NCBI GenBank assembly: GCA_902623185.1
Contig: CACNSW010000007.1
Location: 1-60,962 of the forward strand
Direction: 5' to 3'
Length of the DNA: 60,962 nucleotides
Origin: an uncultured SAR116 cluster alpha proteobacterium
GTDB taxonomy: Bacteria; Pseudomonadota; Alphaproteobacteria; Puniceispirillales; Puniceispirillaceae
Shown here: piece by piece, positions 15,762 to 23,816 of the stretch
How positions within the stretch are numbered: the first letter of the stretch is position 1
Layout: each line of letters starts with the position of its first letter
Translations under genes and position numbers: made by a program
Notes under the pieces: generated by a model
Databases searched by the model: none
Seen by the model: the letters and a program-made list of their open reading frames with translations, nothing else
What the model was told of the DNA's origin: nothing

Positions 15762-16226
15762 TTACACAGATGTCTGCGCGGCATGACTGTTAAAGATTTT
15801 GGTTGCACCATTTTCAAAAACAATTAGCGTCTCAAACGGTTCTATATTGTCTCCCATCTCCATACCTGGTGAACCAATAGGCATACCGGGAACACTTAAA
15901 CCAAGAGCCTTCGGTCTCTCGATTAGTAATCTACGAATATCTTCTGCAGGCACATGGCCTTCAACAAAATAGTTGCCAATTGTAGCCGTGTGGCAAGAAC
16001 TGAGGTCGACGGGTATGGTTAATCGCGATTTTATTTGTCTCAAAACTTCATCACTTACAAAGTTCACTTCGGCATTGAACCCCGCTGCGGTCATTCTTTC
16101 CACCCACGCACCACAACACCCGCATGATTCTGTCCGGTTAACGATTAAAATATCTGTGGATGAAAAACCACTACTAGGAAAAGTAGAGATTACAAATGTT
16201 CCGATTAAAAATTCACGACGTATCAT
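15762..16226 (-). CDS. DUF411 metal-binding protein with Tat-like signal
   Basis: From the ATG at 16226 the N-terminus reads MIRREFLIGTFVIS, a twin-arginine-type signal. The mature protein has NRTESCGCCGAWV (Cys-x-Cys-Cys), VDLSSCHTATIGNYFVEGHV and GLSVPGMPIGSPGMEM, the DUF411 hallmarks, with Cys, His and Met ligands suited to copper. DUF411 proteins are usually found in copper-handling contexts. None of the immediate neighbours is a copper gene. An upstream in-frame ATG at 16283 would hide the signal, so I prefer 16226. Confidence 0.75.
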   Translation of the reverse strand: MIRREFLIGTFVISTFPSSGFSSTDILIVNRTESCGCCGAWVERMTAAGFNAEVNFVSDEVLRQIKSRLTIPVDLSSCHTATIGNYFVEGHVPAEDIRRLLIERPKALGLSVPGMPIGSPGMEMGDNIEPFETLIVFENGATKIFNSHAAQTSV

Positions 16227-16361
16227 AAACGGGTCTCGTTTCAAATTTCCATTCGTTAGAAATGTATGCTCACATTTTTCCATTCAATAGGTAGCCCGCT
16301 CAAATTACATTTAATAAACATACATTTTACTCTCCCAAAGGCCGTATTCACTTGACCCAGA

Positions 16362-16545
16362 GGAATTTCTGATTGCTAAAGATAGTTGTTTTATCAGCAC
16401 TGGCATTTTGCATTGCCATGCTTGACATACGTAAGGTGCCTAGACTGAGTTTCTATGCGCAGCAGCTCTTGCGAAATCCAATTGGTAAAGCAATCCTGTC
16501 CAAAGGGTTGTAGCAATTGGTGTAATTATTTTTATTTAGGATATA
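16362..16545 (+). pseudogene. Second copy of the 57-aa ORF region, with an in-frame stop
   Basis: The run GAATTTCTGATTGCTAAAGA and the following ~165 bp align with 3751-3932. The shared run begins in the last codons of the polymerase-like gene (AGGAATTTC, TGA). The translated frame keeps LLKIVVLSALAF, RKVP and LSFYAQQLLRNP but hits a TAG about 45 codons in. It lies directly upstream of the GFA-like gene at 16551, just as the intact copy precedes the lyase gene. Confidence 0.7.
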
Positions 16546-16550
16546 AGTAA

Positions 16551-17015
16551 ATGCGTCTTTACGAGGGCGGGTGTTCTTGTGGTCGCTTGGGATACCACAT
16601 TAGCAATGAACCCATATTCACCCAGACTTGTCATTGCAGGCTGTGCCAACGCCAAACAGCGTTGGCTTTTGTTGTAAGGACAATGATTGAGTCATCCTAT
16701 TTCCATGTAGACAGTGGAGAGTTTATTTGTGTCCATGGGCAAACTGGGAGTGGGAAAGGCCAAAAGGTTTATCGTTGTGCTACCTGCAAAGAGCAAATCT
16801 ATAGTATATTCAACGATAGCGATGCCACGACTTTTTTGAAGACGGCAACTTTTGATGAACCTGAACTGTTTCCACCACAAGCCCATATTTTTACGAAGAG
16901 TAAACTCAGTTGGGTTAATTTGCATGGAAGGATTCCCTTTTTTGAGGAATATTACAACAAAGAGGAACTAGTTTCAGAAGACAGTCTGGCGAGAAGAAAA
17001 GCCATCGGTTGGTAA
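16551..17015 (+). CDS. GFA/CENP-V-like (Mss4-fold) zinc protein
   Basis: The 154-residue protein has the GFA zinc ligands: GGCSCGRLGY, QTCHCRLCQRQTALAF and YRCATCKEQIY. This fold is used by glutathione-dependent formaldehyde-activating enzyme and by CENP-V-like proteins. Many bacterial members have no proven reaction, so formaldehyde or glutathione chemistry is only a possibility. It sits in cargo position after a relic of the 57-aa ORF, and unlike the other cargo genes it encodes a cytoplasmic product. Confidence 0.75.
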   Translation: MRLYEGGCSCGRLGYHISNEPIFTQTCHCRLCQRQTALAFVVRTMIESSYFHVDSGEFICVHGQTGSGKGQKVYRCATCKEQIYSIFNDSDATTFLKTATFDEPELFPPQAHIFTKSKLSWVNLHGRIPFFEEYYNKEELVSEDSLARRKAIGW

Positions 17016-17128
17016 AAAACAAATAAAGTAAAAAGAGAACTGACCCAAAGCAAATCCGCAAGCCATCTATTTCCACTTATTAGTGTCTGTGTAAGCCAAA
17101 GGAGAAGGCCTAGATTTCAGCGAGGTCC

Positions 17129-18010
17129 CTAACCCCTTGTTGATAATCTGTGCTCACGATGCGCAATGTAAATTCCGGAAAAAATTACAACAAGGGTGCC
17201 AAAAATCATTGAGATATTTGGAACTTCTCCAAACAAAAAATAACCATAGATCACAGCCCAAATAATCATAGTGTAATGTATAGGGGTTACAACAACCGCT
17301 AGCCCAATACTTAACGCATAAATGATGAAGATTTCACCTAAAGCTGAGAATGCGGACAAGGAGAGTAGCGTAATTGCATCCAGTTCAGATGGAACATCGA
17401 TCCAGAAAAAAGGCAAACAAACTGATAGCAAAAAAATTGAAGTCAGTGCCGTGTAAGCGACTGTTGTTTGCACATCATCTTCGTAGCTTACCCGACGAGA
17501 GATAATTTGCCTTATTGCAAAAAACATTGCTGCCAGAAATGGAAATAAAAGTCCTGAATTTAAATTTTCAATGCTAGGCCGCGTTATCATCACTGTGCCA
17601 AAAAAACCGATGATTACTGCAGTCCAACGTCTTTTTCCTACCCGCTCACCAAGTAAATAAGCGCTCAAGATCGTTACAATAATTGGTGTTATAAAGGTTA
17701 TGGCAACAGCTTCAGCCAAAGGTACAAAAGATAAACCAATAGTGAAAAACGCCACTGTGAGAGCAACCGTTACGCCCCTTAAAATTTGAAGAAAAAGATG
17801 CTTTGTCTCAAGAATTTTGACTCCCCGAAGGCAAATAAAGACAATCACACAACAAAATAAAACTAGCCATCTTGCCCAAGCAATTTGCATTGGGTGCAGG
17901 TAATCGGTTAAAAATTTTGACTGTGCATCTGCAATAGAAAAAAAAAACATACCTATAAACATGCAAAGCATGGCTTTGACGTTATTTTGCCGATAAATCT
18001 CCAGACCCAT
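17129..18010 (-). CDS. EamA/DMT-family transporter
   Basis: The 293-residue protein has ten predicted membrane helices in two EamA repeats. The first opens with MLCMFIGMFFFSIADAQSKF and contains FVPLAEAVAITFITPI, and the second contains TALTSIFLLSVCLPFFWI and ends FGTLVVIFSGIYIAHREH. Such proteins export or import small metabolites across the inner membrane, and the substrate cannot be predicted. It is similar in type to the protein at 36321-37262. It is a single gene with no obvious operon partner. Confidence 0.8.
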   Translation of the reverse strand: MGLEIYRQNNVKAMLCMFIGMFFFSIADAQSKFLTDYLHPMQIAWARWLVLFCCVIVFICLRGVKILETKHLFLQILRGVTVALTVAFFTIGLSFVPLAEAVAITFITPIIVTILSAYLLGERVGKRRWTAVIIGFFGTVMITRPSIENLNSGLLFPFLAAMFFAIRQIISRRVSYEDDVQTTVAYTALTSIFLLSVCLPFFWIDVPSELDAITLLSLSAFSALGEIFIIYALSIGLAVVVTPIHYTMIIWAVIYGYFLFGEVPNISMIFGTLVVIFSGIYIAHREHRLSTRG

Positions 18011-18244
18011 GATTATCTATTCCATCCTTTTGGCAAAGCAGCGATACTAACTTAGGTCTCGCAATGTCGTTAAACTGGCGAGGATATAACTTATTTTCTC
18101 AACCTTGTCTTCACTGCAGGAGGTTTTTATCCCGATGATAATCGCAGATAACTTCGCTGCTTGAGGCAATCAAGGGCTTGCCAAAAATTTAATAAGCGTT
18201 TGGCACCTCTTCAAAAAGGAAGAAGCCCCGAGACTCTGCTATGA

Positions 18245-18340
18245 ATTGGGTGAGTTCGTTCAGTACTTCCATGCCCACATCATACCCTTAAACAGCTATA
18301 TTCTAAACATCATCTGAACTGCAGAATGATTATCCAATAG
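18245..18340 (-). pseudogene. 5' relic of the polymerase-like gene (inverted copy)
   Basis: 18255-18330 is the reverse complement, with changes, of 2345-2420: the shared block includes the intergenic segment and the first codons (YDVGMEVLNELTQ here against YDVGMEALHDLTQ). A TAA replaces the fourth codon, and similarity ends after about 20 codons. With 18341-18556 it forms a second, inverted copy of the divergent promoter region. Confidence 0.65.
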
Positions 18341-18556
18341 AATGGGTAGACATATGTTTCTTGCAATTATAATGGTTTGCTCATTGGTCTGAGAGGATGA
18401 CTGTATAAAGTTCACCGATACTCGTGGGCCACATATGACCAGAGAAAAATGTATGACACGGATAGAGGAAATGATTGAAAGCGTTAACCCCAAATTACCA
18501 AAAGAAGCCAAACAGTTTAATTTTAAATGTGATGAGGACATCGGTACGAAAGTATA
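18341..18556 (+). pseudogene. Decayed copy of the small Cys-containing peptide gene (2124-2339)
   Basis: The frame reads MFLAIIMVCSLV, a TGA, then DDCIKFTDTRGPHMTREKCM, then ESVNPKLPKEAKQF, ending in TKV and a TAG. It is collinear over its whole length with the product of 2124-2339. The start ATG lies in ATGGGTAGACAT, the recurrent leader motif. A single internal stop suggests recent inactivation. Confidence 0.75.
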
Positions 18557-18801
18557 GGTACCAAAAGCGTGGCTTCTATTACGTATTTCGCAGTGTGAAC
18601 AAGGAAGTACACATTGCCCCGGTAAACATTACCTCGTGAGGCTTCCGAAAAGCCACAAGAATGTCAAAAATCTCCAACATTATCAGACGATATAACTAAG
18701 GCTGGACAGGAAGTGGCTTCACATGCGATAAATGCGATGATGCTTGTTAATTTGTTGCGAAATCACCTTTTTGCCATTAATGCTCAACCACTATTTAGAA
18801 A
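18557..18801 (+). pseudogene. Possible N-terminal integrase relic, then no gene
   Basis: The frame at about 18557-18680 reads YQKRGFYYVFRSVNKEVHIA, a stop, then GFRKATRMSKISN. This resembles the DUF6538-like start of the recombinases in this window, which pair a GxYY-x3-R-x-V stretch with an RT/AxR-M stretch. It is short, has stops, and the match is by pattern only. Nothing further is visible up to the SGNH gene. Confidence 0.4.
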
Positions 18802-19869
18802 CTAACCATCAGATAGTTCGAGCAAACTTTGAAATTCTTCTGCAATAACGATATTCGCTCTGCGGTTGTAATGACCATCAATAGGCAACATTAAGCTGTC
18901 CCGCTCAAAGTTATGCAGTGCACTATGTTCAAACAACGGATCTGTTGCATCTGCAAAACTAATCCCCGCTCGGTCAAAATGTGTTTCTAGAAAATCTCCA
19001 ATAAAACGGCTGTCATAATCCCTTATCTTAAATATGAGGTCTGCCGATTTTGGCAAAATATAACTTCCAGCTGCTATATAAACTACGTGGAGTTTAATTC
19101 CTCTAAGGCTTAATTGATACTTCAGATCAGCAATAAATTCTATGGACGCCCTTAAATTCGTTATATGGTCAATTTTTTTGTACTTTATTGGAAAATCAAT
19201 GTTGGTTCGGGCTGCACTTTCTATGATTTGGCCTAATGCAGTTCTGTACCTAAAGTAATGAAGCGAATTGTGTAAAACTCTTCCAAGAGTTATTTTCATG
19301 ATGTCATCGCCAAAAGATTTAATTCCAAGCTTTTTGTCAACATCATCAAAAAACTTAAGTGGGGGGGTGCCTCCAAAAATGTCATTGTATGTTAGCGCAT
19401 ATAAAACTGTTTCTACGTTTAGGCCATTCGCGATTTGTTCATCAACAGTTGGAAGATATTGATGCGGTGAATAGCCAAAAACACCAGTATTAACTACATT
19501 TTTAGAAATTTTCTGTTGTAATATTTCTGGCCAACTATCCTCAGCGGTAATACCGTGGCCAAATGTTTGTGAGTCTCCAATCGCCACGATGCCGTAGTCA
19601 CCAAGCAGCTCCGAATAAATGTCCCTGTTTCCATTTTTATCAGTAATTATCTCTTCTTCAAAAAATCCATTGGACATTATTGAAGTTTTATTTGGTACGA
19701 GCTTATAGCCCCTCAAAGGATCATCTTTTATAACATCCGCCGAATAATGATAGTGTTTAGGAATAGGCACAAACAAATTCCGTAATACAATTTCAGCCAA
19801 TACTACAGCTGTGAATAACGAAAATATGACTGTTAAGATATTTATTGAATAGGTTTTAATCCAACTCAT
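18802..19869 (-). CDS. Membrane-anchored SGNH-hydrolase-like protein
   Basis: One N-terminal membrane helix (SINILTVIFSLFTAVVLAEI) anchors a 330-residue periplasmic domain. GIVAIGDSQTFGHGI carries the block-I Ser of SGNH esterases. GYSPHQYLPTVDEQ and YALTYNDIFGG fit later blocks, and HYNRRANIVIAEEF near the end carries the His. Such proteins deacylate or acetylate polysaccharides. It overlaps the carbamoyltransferase gene by 14 bp and is the last gene of a four-gene operon, which suggests modification of the same glycan or metabolite. Confidence 0.7.
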   Translation of the reverse strand: MSWIKTYSINILTVIFSLFTAVVLAEIVLRNLFVPIPKHYHYSADVIKDDPLRGYKLVPNKTSIMSNGFFEEEIITDKNGNRDIYSELLGDYGIVAIGDSQTFGHGITAEDSWPEILQQKISKNVVNTGVFGYSPHQYLPTVDEQIANGLNVETVLYALTYNDIFGGTPPLKFFDDVDKKLGIKSFGDDIMKITLGRVLHNSLHYFRYRTALGQIIESAARTNIDFPIKYKKIDHITNLRASIEFIADLKYQLSLRGIKLHVVYIAAGSYILPKSADLIFKIRDYDSRFIGDFLETHFDRAGISFADATDPLFEHSALHNFERDSLMLPIDGHYNRRANIVIAEEFQSLLELSDG

Positions 19870-21694
19870 ATTCTTTAACGTAATTATTAGCGAGGTGGTT
19901 ATTCTGCTCTGCTTTTTTCAATAAAAAGTTTTCTACAACCAAGATGTCTAGTTCTGTTCCCATAAAACATTTGAAGGCATCTTTTGGTGTACAAACTATG
20001 GGTTCTCCTCTGACGTTAAAAGAGGTGTTTACCAAAATCGGGCATCCGGTCTTCTCATCAAACCTTGATATTAAAGCGTGATAGCGTTCGTTGGTTTCTT
20101 CATGCACTGTCTGAATTCTCGCCGAACAATCAACGTGTGTAACTGCTGGAATCAACGAGCGAGACAAATTTAGTCTTTCTAAACCGAACAGCTTCTGCTC
20201 ATCAAAATCTATTTCTTTGAGCCTATCACCCTTAACTTTCGCGACAAAAAGCATGTACGGGCTACACCCATTATACTCAAACCAATCTCCAAGTTTTTCA
20301 ATTAGAATGCTGGGGGCGAATGGACGAAAACTCTCGCGATATTTAATTTTCAAGTTGAGTGTTTTTTGCATGTTTGGTGATCGAGGGTCTGCGATTATGC
20401 TCCTCCCTCCTAAAGCTCGAGGACCAAATTCCATTCGCCCCTGCATCCAGCCCACGGCCTGACCATTTGCAAGACTATCAGCAACTTGCTCTATTAACTG
20501 ATCTTTATTGAGTTTCGTAAAATTTGCTCCAACCGAATTCAACTCTTCGATTATATATTCATCATCAAATGATGGCCCAAGAAAGCTACCTTTCATAGCG
20601 TCTTTATTTGGTTCAACCTTACGCTGCTTTCCATAATACTGATGCCAAACCGCAAGGGCAGCGCCGAGTGCCCCACCCGCATCGCCCGCAGCTGGTTGCA
20701 CCCAAATTTCCTCAAAAATATTTTCCCTTGATAATATACCATTTGCTACACAATTCAGCGCAACTCCTCCCGCTAAACATAACGCCTTTTCTTCTGACTC
20801 TTTCGCCACATTCTTTGCAATTCGAATAAGAACATTTTCTGTTACTTTCTGGATTGATGCCGCTAAATCCATGTCACGTTGGGTAATTTTTGTTTCAGGT
20901 CTTCTTGGCGGCCCTCCAAATAATTTTTCAAATTTTTGGTTTGTCATCGTTAATCCGGTCGCAAAACCGAAATAACTAATATCAAGCTGGAAACTTCCGT
21001 CTTCTGCAACTTTAATCAAGTTGGAGGTGATTTTTTCTGCATAAATAGGGTTGCCATATGGTGCCAAGCCCATGACTTTATACTCACCTGAATTGACTTT
21101 AAAGCCAATGTAATGTGTGAAGGTGGAGTAGAGTAATCCAAGCGAGTGCGGGAAATGAATCTCCTTTTTTATGTCGATATGGTTGCCATTACCAAGAGCC
21201 ACCGAGGTAGTTGCCCATTCGCCCACTCCATCAAGCGTCAAAATGGCTGCTTTTTCATAAGGGGATGGATAAAAAGCGCTGGCTGCGTGTGAAAGATGAT
21301 GCTCAGAAAAAAGTAACCGCTGTTGCCAATCGACTTTTTCGCCAAGCGTATGTTTGAGTTCTAGACCTAATTGATACTTTTGAAATAACTTATCTTTAAT
21401 CCAGATAGGTAAAAATTTTGAAAAACTTTTGAGGCCTTTTGGAGCAAAAGCAATATAAGTTTCAAGAAGTCTTTCAAATTTTAAAAAAGGTTTCTCATAA
21501 AAAACAACGTTTTCAATATCAATCGCGTCAATATTTGCCTCCTTTAAACAATACTCAACGGCATTACGAGGAAAACTAGAGTCATGTTTCTTCCGGGTGA
21601 AACGCTCTTCCTGCGCGGCCGCTAGTATCTCTCCGTCCTTCAACAAGCAGGCAGCGCTGTCATGGTAAAAAGCAGAAATCCCTAAAATATACAT
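19856..21694 (-). CDS. NodU/CmcH-type O-carbamoyltransferase
   Basis: The 612-residue protein has both domains of the family. The N-terminal Kae1-like ATPase-fold domain has LGISAFYHDSAACLLKDG, a SEHHLSHAASAFYPSP metal-binding stretch and TLDGVGEWATTS. The C-terminal domain has WMQGRMEFGPRALGGRSI and ILVNTSFNVRGEPIV. These enzymes transfer a carbamoyl group from carbamoyl phosphate to a hydroxyl of a sugar or natural product. The position after SxtJ- and DUF5989-like genes is a common arrangement. The acceptor is unknown but probably a surface glycan or secondary metabolite. Confidence 0.88.
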   Translation of the reverse strand: MYILGISAFYHDSAACLLKDGEILAAAQEERFTRKKHDSSFPRNAVEYCLKEANIDAIDIENVVFYEKPFLKFERLLETYIAFAPKGLKSFSKFLPIWIKDKLFQKYQLGLELKHTLGEKVDWQQRLLFSEHHLSHAASAFYPSPYEKAAILTLDGVGEWATTSVALGNGNHIDIKKEIHFPHSLGLLYSTFTHYIGFKVNSGEYKVMGLAPYGNPIYAEKITSNLIKVAEDGSFQLDISYFGFATGLTMTNQKFEKLFGGPPRRPETKITQRDMDLAASIQKVTENVLIRIAKNVAKESEEKALCLAGGVALNCVANGILSRENIFEEIWVQPAAGDAGGALGAALAVWHQYYGKQRKVEPNKDAMKGSFLGPSFDDEYIIEELNSVGANFTKLNKDQLIEQVADSLANGQAVGWMQGRMEFGPRALGGRSIIADPRSPNMQKTLNLKIKYRESFRPFAPSILIEKLGDWFEYNGCSPYMLFVAKVKGDRLKEIDFDEQKLFGLERLNLSRSLIPAVTHVDCSARIQTVHEETNERYHALISRFDEKTGCPILVNTSFNVRGEPIVCTPKDAFKCFMGTELDILVVENFLLKKAEQNNHLANNYVKEYELD

Positions 21695-21709
21695 CTGTAA
21701 TCACCAATA

Positions 21710-21859
21710 TCAAAATAAGGTGTAGATAAATGGGGCTACCACAGAACCCTGTGCGAGAATTAGCAGACCACCTATGAGAACCATCACGAGGACAATTGGT
21801 GCCAGCCAAAGTTTTTTTTTGACCTGTAAAAACAGAAAAAATTCCTTTAGGAAGTTCAT
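21710..21859 (-). CDS. DUF5989-like small membrane protein
   Basis: This 49-residue frame reads MNFLKEFFLFLQVKKKLWLA, then a membrane helix (PIVLVMVLIGGLLILAQGS), then VAPFIYTLF, a pattern I know from DUF5989 proteins beside carbamoyltransferases. It begins 11 bp after the SxtJ-like gene ends and finishes 15 bp before the carbamoyltransferase start. A longer frame across the same bases (21660-21887) is a shadow. It is too short for the usual length cut-off. Confidence 0.8.
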   Translation of the reverse strand: MNFLKEFFLFLQVKKKLWLAPIVLVMVLIGGLLILAQGSVVAPFIYTLF

Positions 21860-21870
21860 TTAATACCAAT

Positions 21871-22278
21871 TCAAAATTGTTGTTCAAAGTTATGTTTTGG
21901 CGAAGTATCTAGGCACCTTTTACGCCAATATGTGTCTTTTTCTTCATCGAGTAAGCGAAGCTCATCTCTCTTGCAAAGCCGCAGGAATAGTCCAACTGGT
22001 GTAATTAATCCAAAAAATATTATCGCTATGATTATGGGACTTATCACCAACCCAAGGACAAGGCCGAATTTTGCCCAAGCCAAATTCAATGGTGCGAGTA
22101 AGGCTGGTTTTACAAAGGCTATGAGGAAAAAAATTGCTGCTAATGAAAATAAAAAATTGCTGATAAAGGTTTTCTCCAAATGGTAGAGGTACACTCCAAC
22201 AACAGTAAAAAGTAATGCAAAAAAAAGCCCAAATTTACGATTAGTAGGATATTCAGATTTTCTAGAGACCAATAACAT
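21871..22278 (-). CDS. SxtJ-family membrane protein
   Basis: The 135-residue protein has three hydrophobic helices (FGLFFALLFTVVGVYLY, FLFSLAAIFFLIAFVKPALL, LVLGLVISPIIIAIIFFGLI) and ends with TYWRKR, fitting the SxtJ family that accompanies carbamoyltransferases. It is the first gene of the operon running to 18802. The name comes from the saxitoxin cluster, but family members are widespread and do not imply toxin production. Its role is unknown, perhaps in membrane assembly of the carbamoylation partners. Confidence 0.75.
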   Translation of the reverse strand: MLLVSRKSEYPTNRKFGLFFALLFTVVGVYLYHLEKTFISNFLFSLAAIFFLIAFVKPALLAPLNLAWAKFGLVLGLVISPIIIAIIFFGLITPVGLFLRLCKRDELRLLDEEKDTYWRKRCLDTSPKHNFEQQF

Positions 22279-22379
22279 ATTCTGCGCTTTCGGTTTTATT
22301 GCTCTTGCCTTATTTTACGCCATATGCCCGCATTTGCACTTTGAATAGTATGTAAATAGTTATTTGAACAAGCAAACCT

Positions 22380-22930
22380 TTTCATCGTTCCTAGCGCACT
22401 ATTCTCGATAAACCACCCCTCGCTGTGATTGGAGCGTTATTGTTCGTTTTTGATTTGACGAGGGTGGAAAAGCAGCCCTTCTTTTTCAAAAACTATTTAG
22501 ATCTATTTTGTGTGAAGAGTTTTGGGGAATCAAAGAACGTTCCATAGAAACACTATTTAGTTAGCAACATACAGATCTTTCTAGACCTATTAGGTGAAAC
22601 GAAGCCAACAAGGATATTAAATCAGAATTCTGAGAGACAAGTTGACCCCAAACCAATACCCACACAGAGGCTGTTTAAAAACATAGCAAATGATGGGATA
22701 TAGTACTCATCTAATTGCCACTAAAGCCAGTTTAATTGGTTTTTTTATCTTCACAAACCAATCTATTTAAAACCCCATTTTTATAGTACCTATGTACCCC
22801 CAGATATATATGCACAGTAGTTGTGAGTGATAATGCATACGTGTCTTATGGGTATTAAATAGGCATCATTCATGCCATTCGAAGGTAGGCAACACCGGGC
22901 ACTGGTCATGCATATGGCCATGGCAATACT
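22380..22930. repeat. Decayed leader-repeat pieces, no gene
   Basis: 22420-22475 (GATTGGAGCGTTATTGTTCG, TTTGATTTGACGAGGGTGG) matches the last part of leader copy A (5985-6026). 22787-22885 (ACCTATGTACCCCCAGATAT, then ATGCATACGTGTCTTATGGG, then AATAGGCATCATT) matches its hairpin side. The order is scrambled relative to copy A. No coding frame here looks real. Confidence 0.45.
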
Positions 22931-22975
22931 CTTGTGTTTTTGGCCAGGTAGATAACAAAAAATGAATGCTAAGAA

Positions 22976-23269
22976 TTACTCAGCGACACCCTCTATAATC
23001 ATGAAATCAGTGTCCGAACATTCCTCTCTGACAGCTTTGGCGGCCTGATACTCTTCACTGTAATAAAACGTTTTTGCAGCTTCTTTGTTCTCAAATTCAA
23101 TCATCATTACGATGCCACTAACATCACCTTCAAGTCGTTCGGCACCGGGACCACGGGCAAGTACCTTACCACCATATTTTTCAATAGCTGGCCCTGCCAT
23201 GCCAGAAAATTGTCGAAATTTGTCTTGGTCAATGACCCTGATATTTGCGACTACATAACCTTTAGCCAT
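22976..23269 (-). CDS. DUF1330 family protein
   Basis: The start at 23269 has GGAAGGT upstream and gives a 97-residue protein: MAKGYVVANIRVIDQDKFRQ, GGKVLARGPGAERLEG, VMMIEFENKEAAKTFYYSEEY, then a C-terminal FMIIEG strand. These match DUF1330, a small dimeric alpha/beta-barrel family of unknown function related to ABM monooxygenase folds. It lies alone, between leader relics and a long non-coding stretch. Confidence 0.8.
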   Translation of the reverse strand: MAKGYVVANIRVIDQDKFRQFSGMAGPAIEKYGGKVLARGPGAERLEGDVSGIVMMIEFENKEAAKTFYYSEEYQAAKAVREECSDTDFMIIEGVAE

Positions 23270-23816
23270 TATATACCTTCCGATCTTGGGAATTAACTTT
23301 ATCACTTAGGCTAATGGCATCATTTAAGATGACATATCAGTGATATCCATCAGAATTTGGAGCTGGTAGAAAATCAGTCTCCTTACACGGGCACTTAGCA
23401 GGGATAAATGATTAAGCATTTAAGTTAGTTTACATATACGCTATCTTACGTATAAGCAAGATGTCGTCAACAGACACGTTCTTTGACTAATTTTTTGCCT
23501 CACTAGAATTAAGATCATTAGTTTGAAGTAAATGTTCAGTAGACTAATTATAGGACATGTTACAGACAAAATTATGTAAAATTGATTCTTAAGGAACCAT
23601 ACCCACCTACTTGAGCATTATGAGGGTTTTGTTACAAAGTGGTAGCATGCAGGATGCAAATTTGGAGTAGTATTTTTTTAGGATTTTAAGAGCCACACTA
23701 ACACTCGCAACTTAGCAGGAATTACAGAAGTTGAGGATAATCTCAACAAGACCATTTGTAGGTATATCGGATCCGAAACCCAAATTTAATGATCCAAATA
23801 CTGCCAGGAGAATTCA
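23270..23816. other. Long intergenic stretch, no gene seen
   Basis: About 550 bp without a supported reading frame or alignable repeat. It is AT-rich, with several short direct and inverted repeats of ordinary size. It should contain the promoters of both flanking genes, but I cannot pinpoint them. Confidence 0.4.

Noticed and set aside
21660-21887. 75-codon minus-strand ORF as a gene
   Set aside because: Its frame is a shadow; the overlapping 49-codon frame 21710-21859 gives a recognisable DUF5989 protein at operon spacing.
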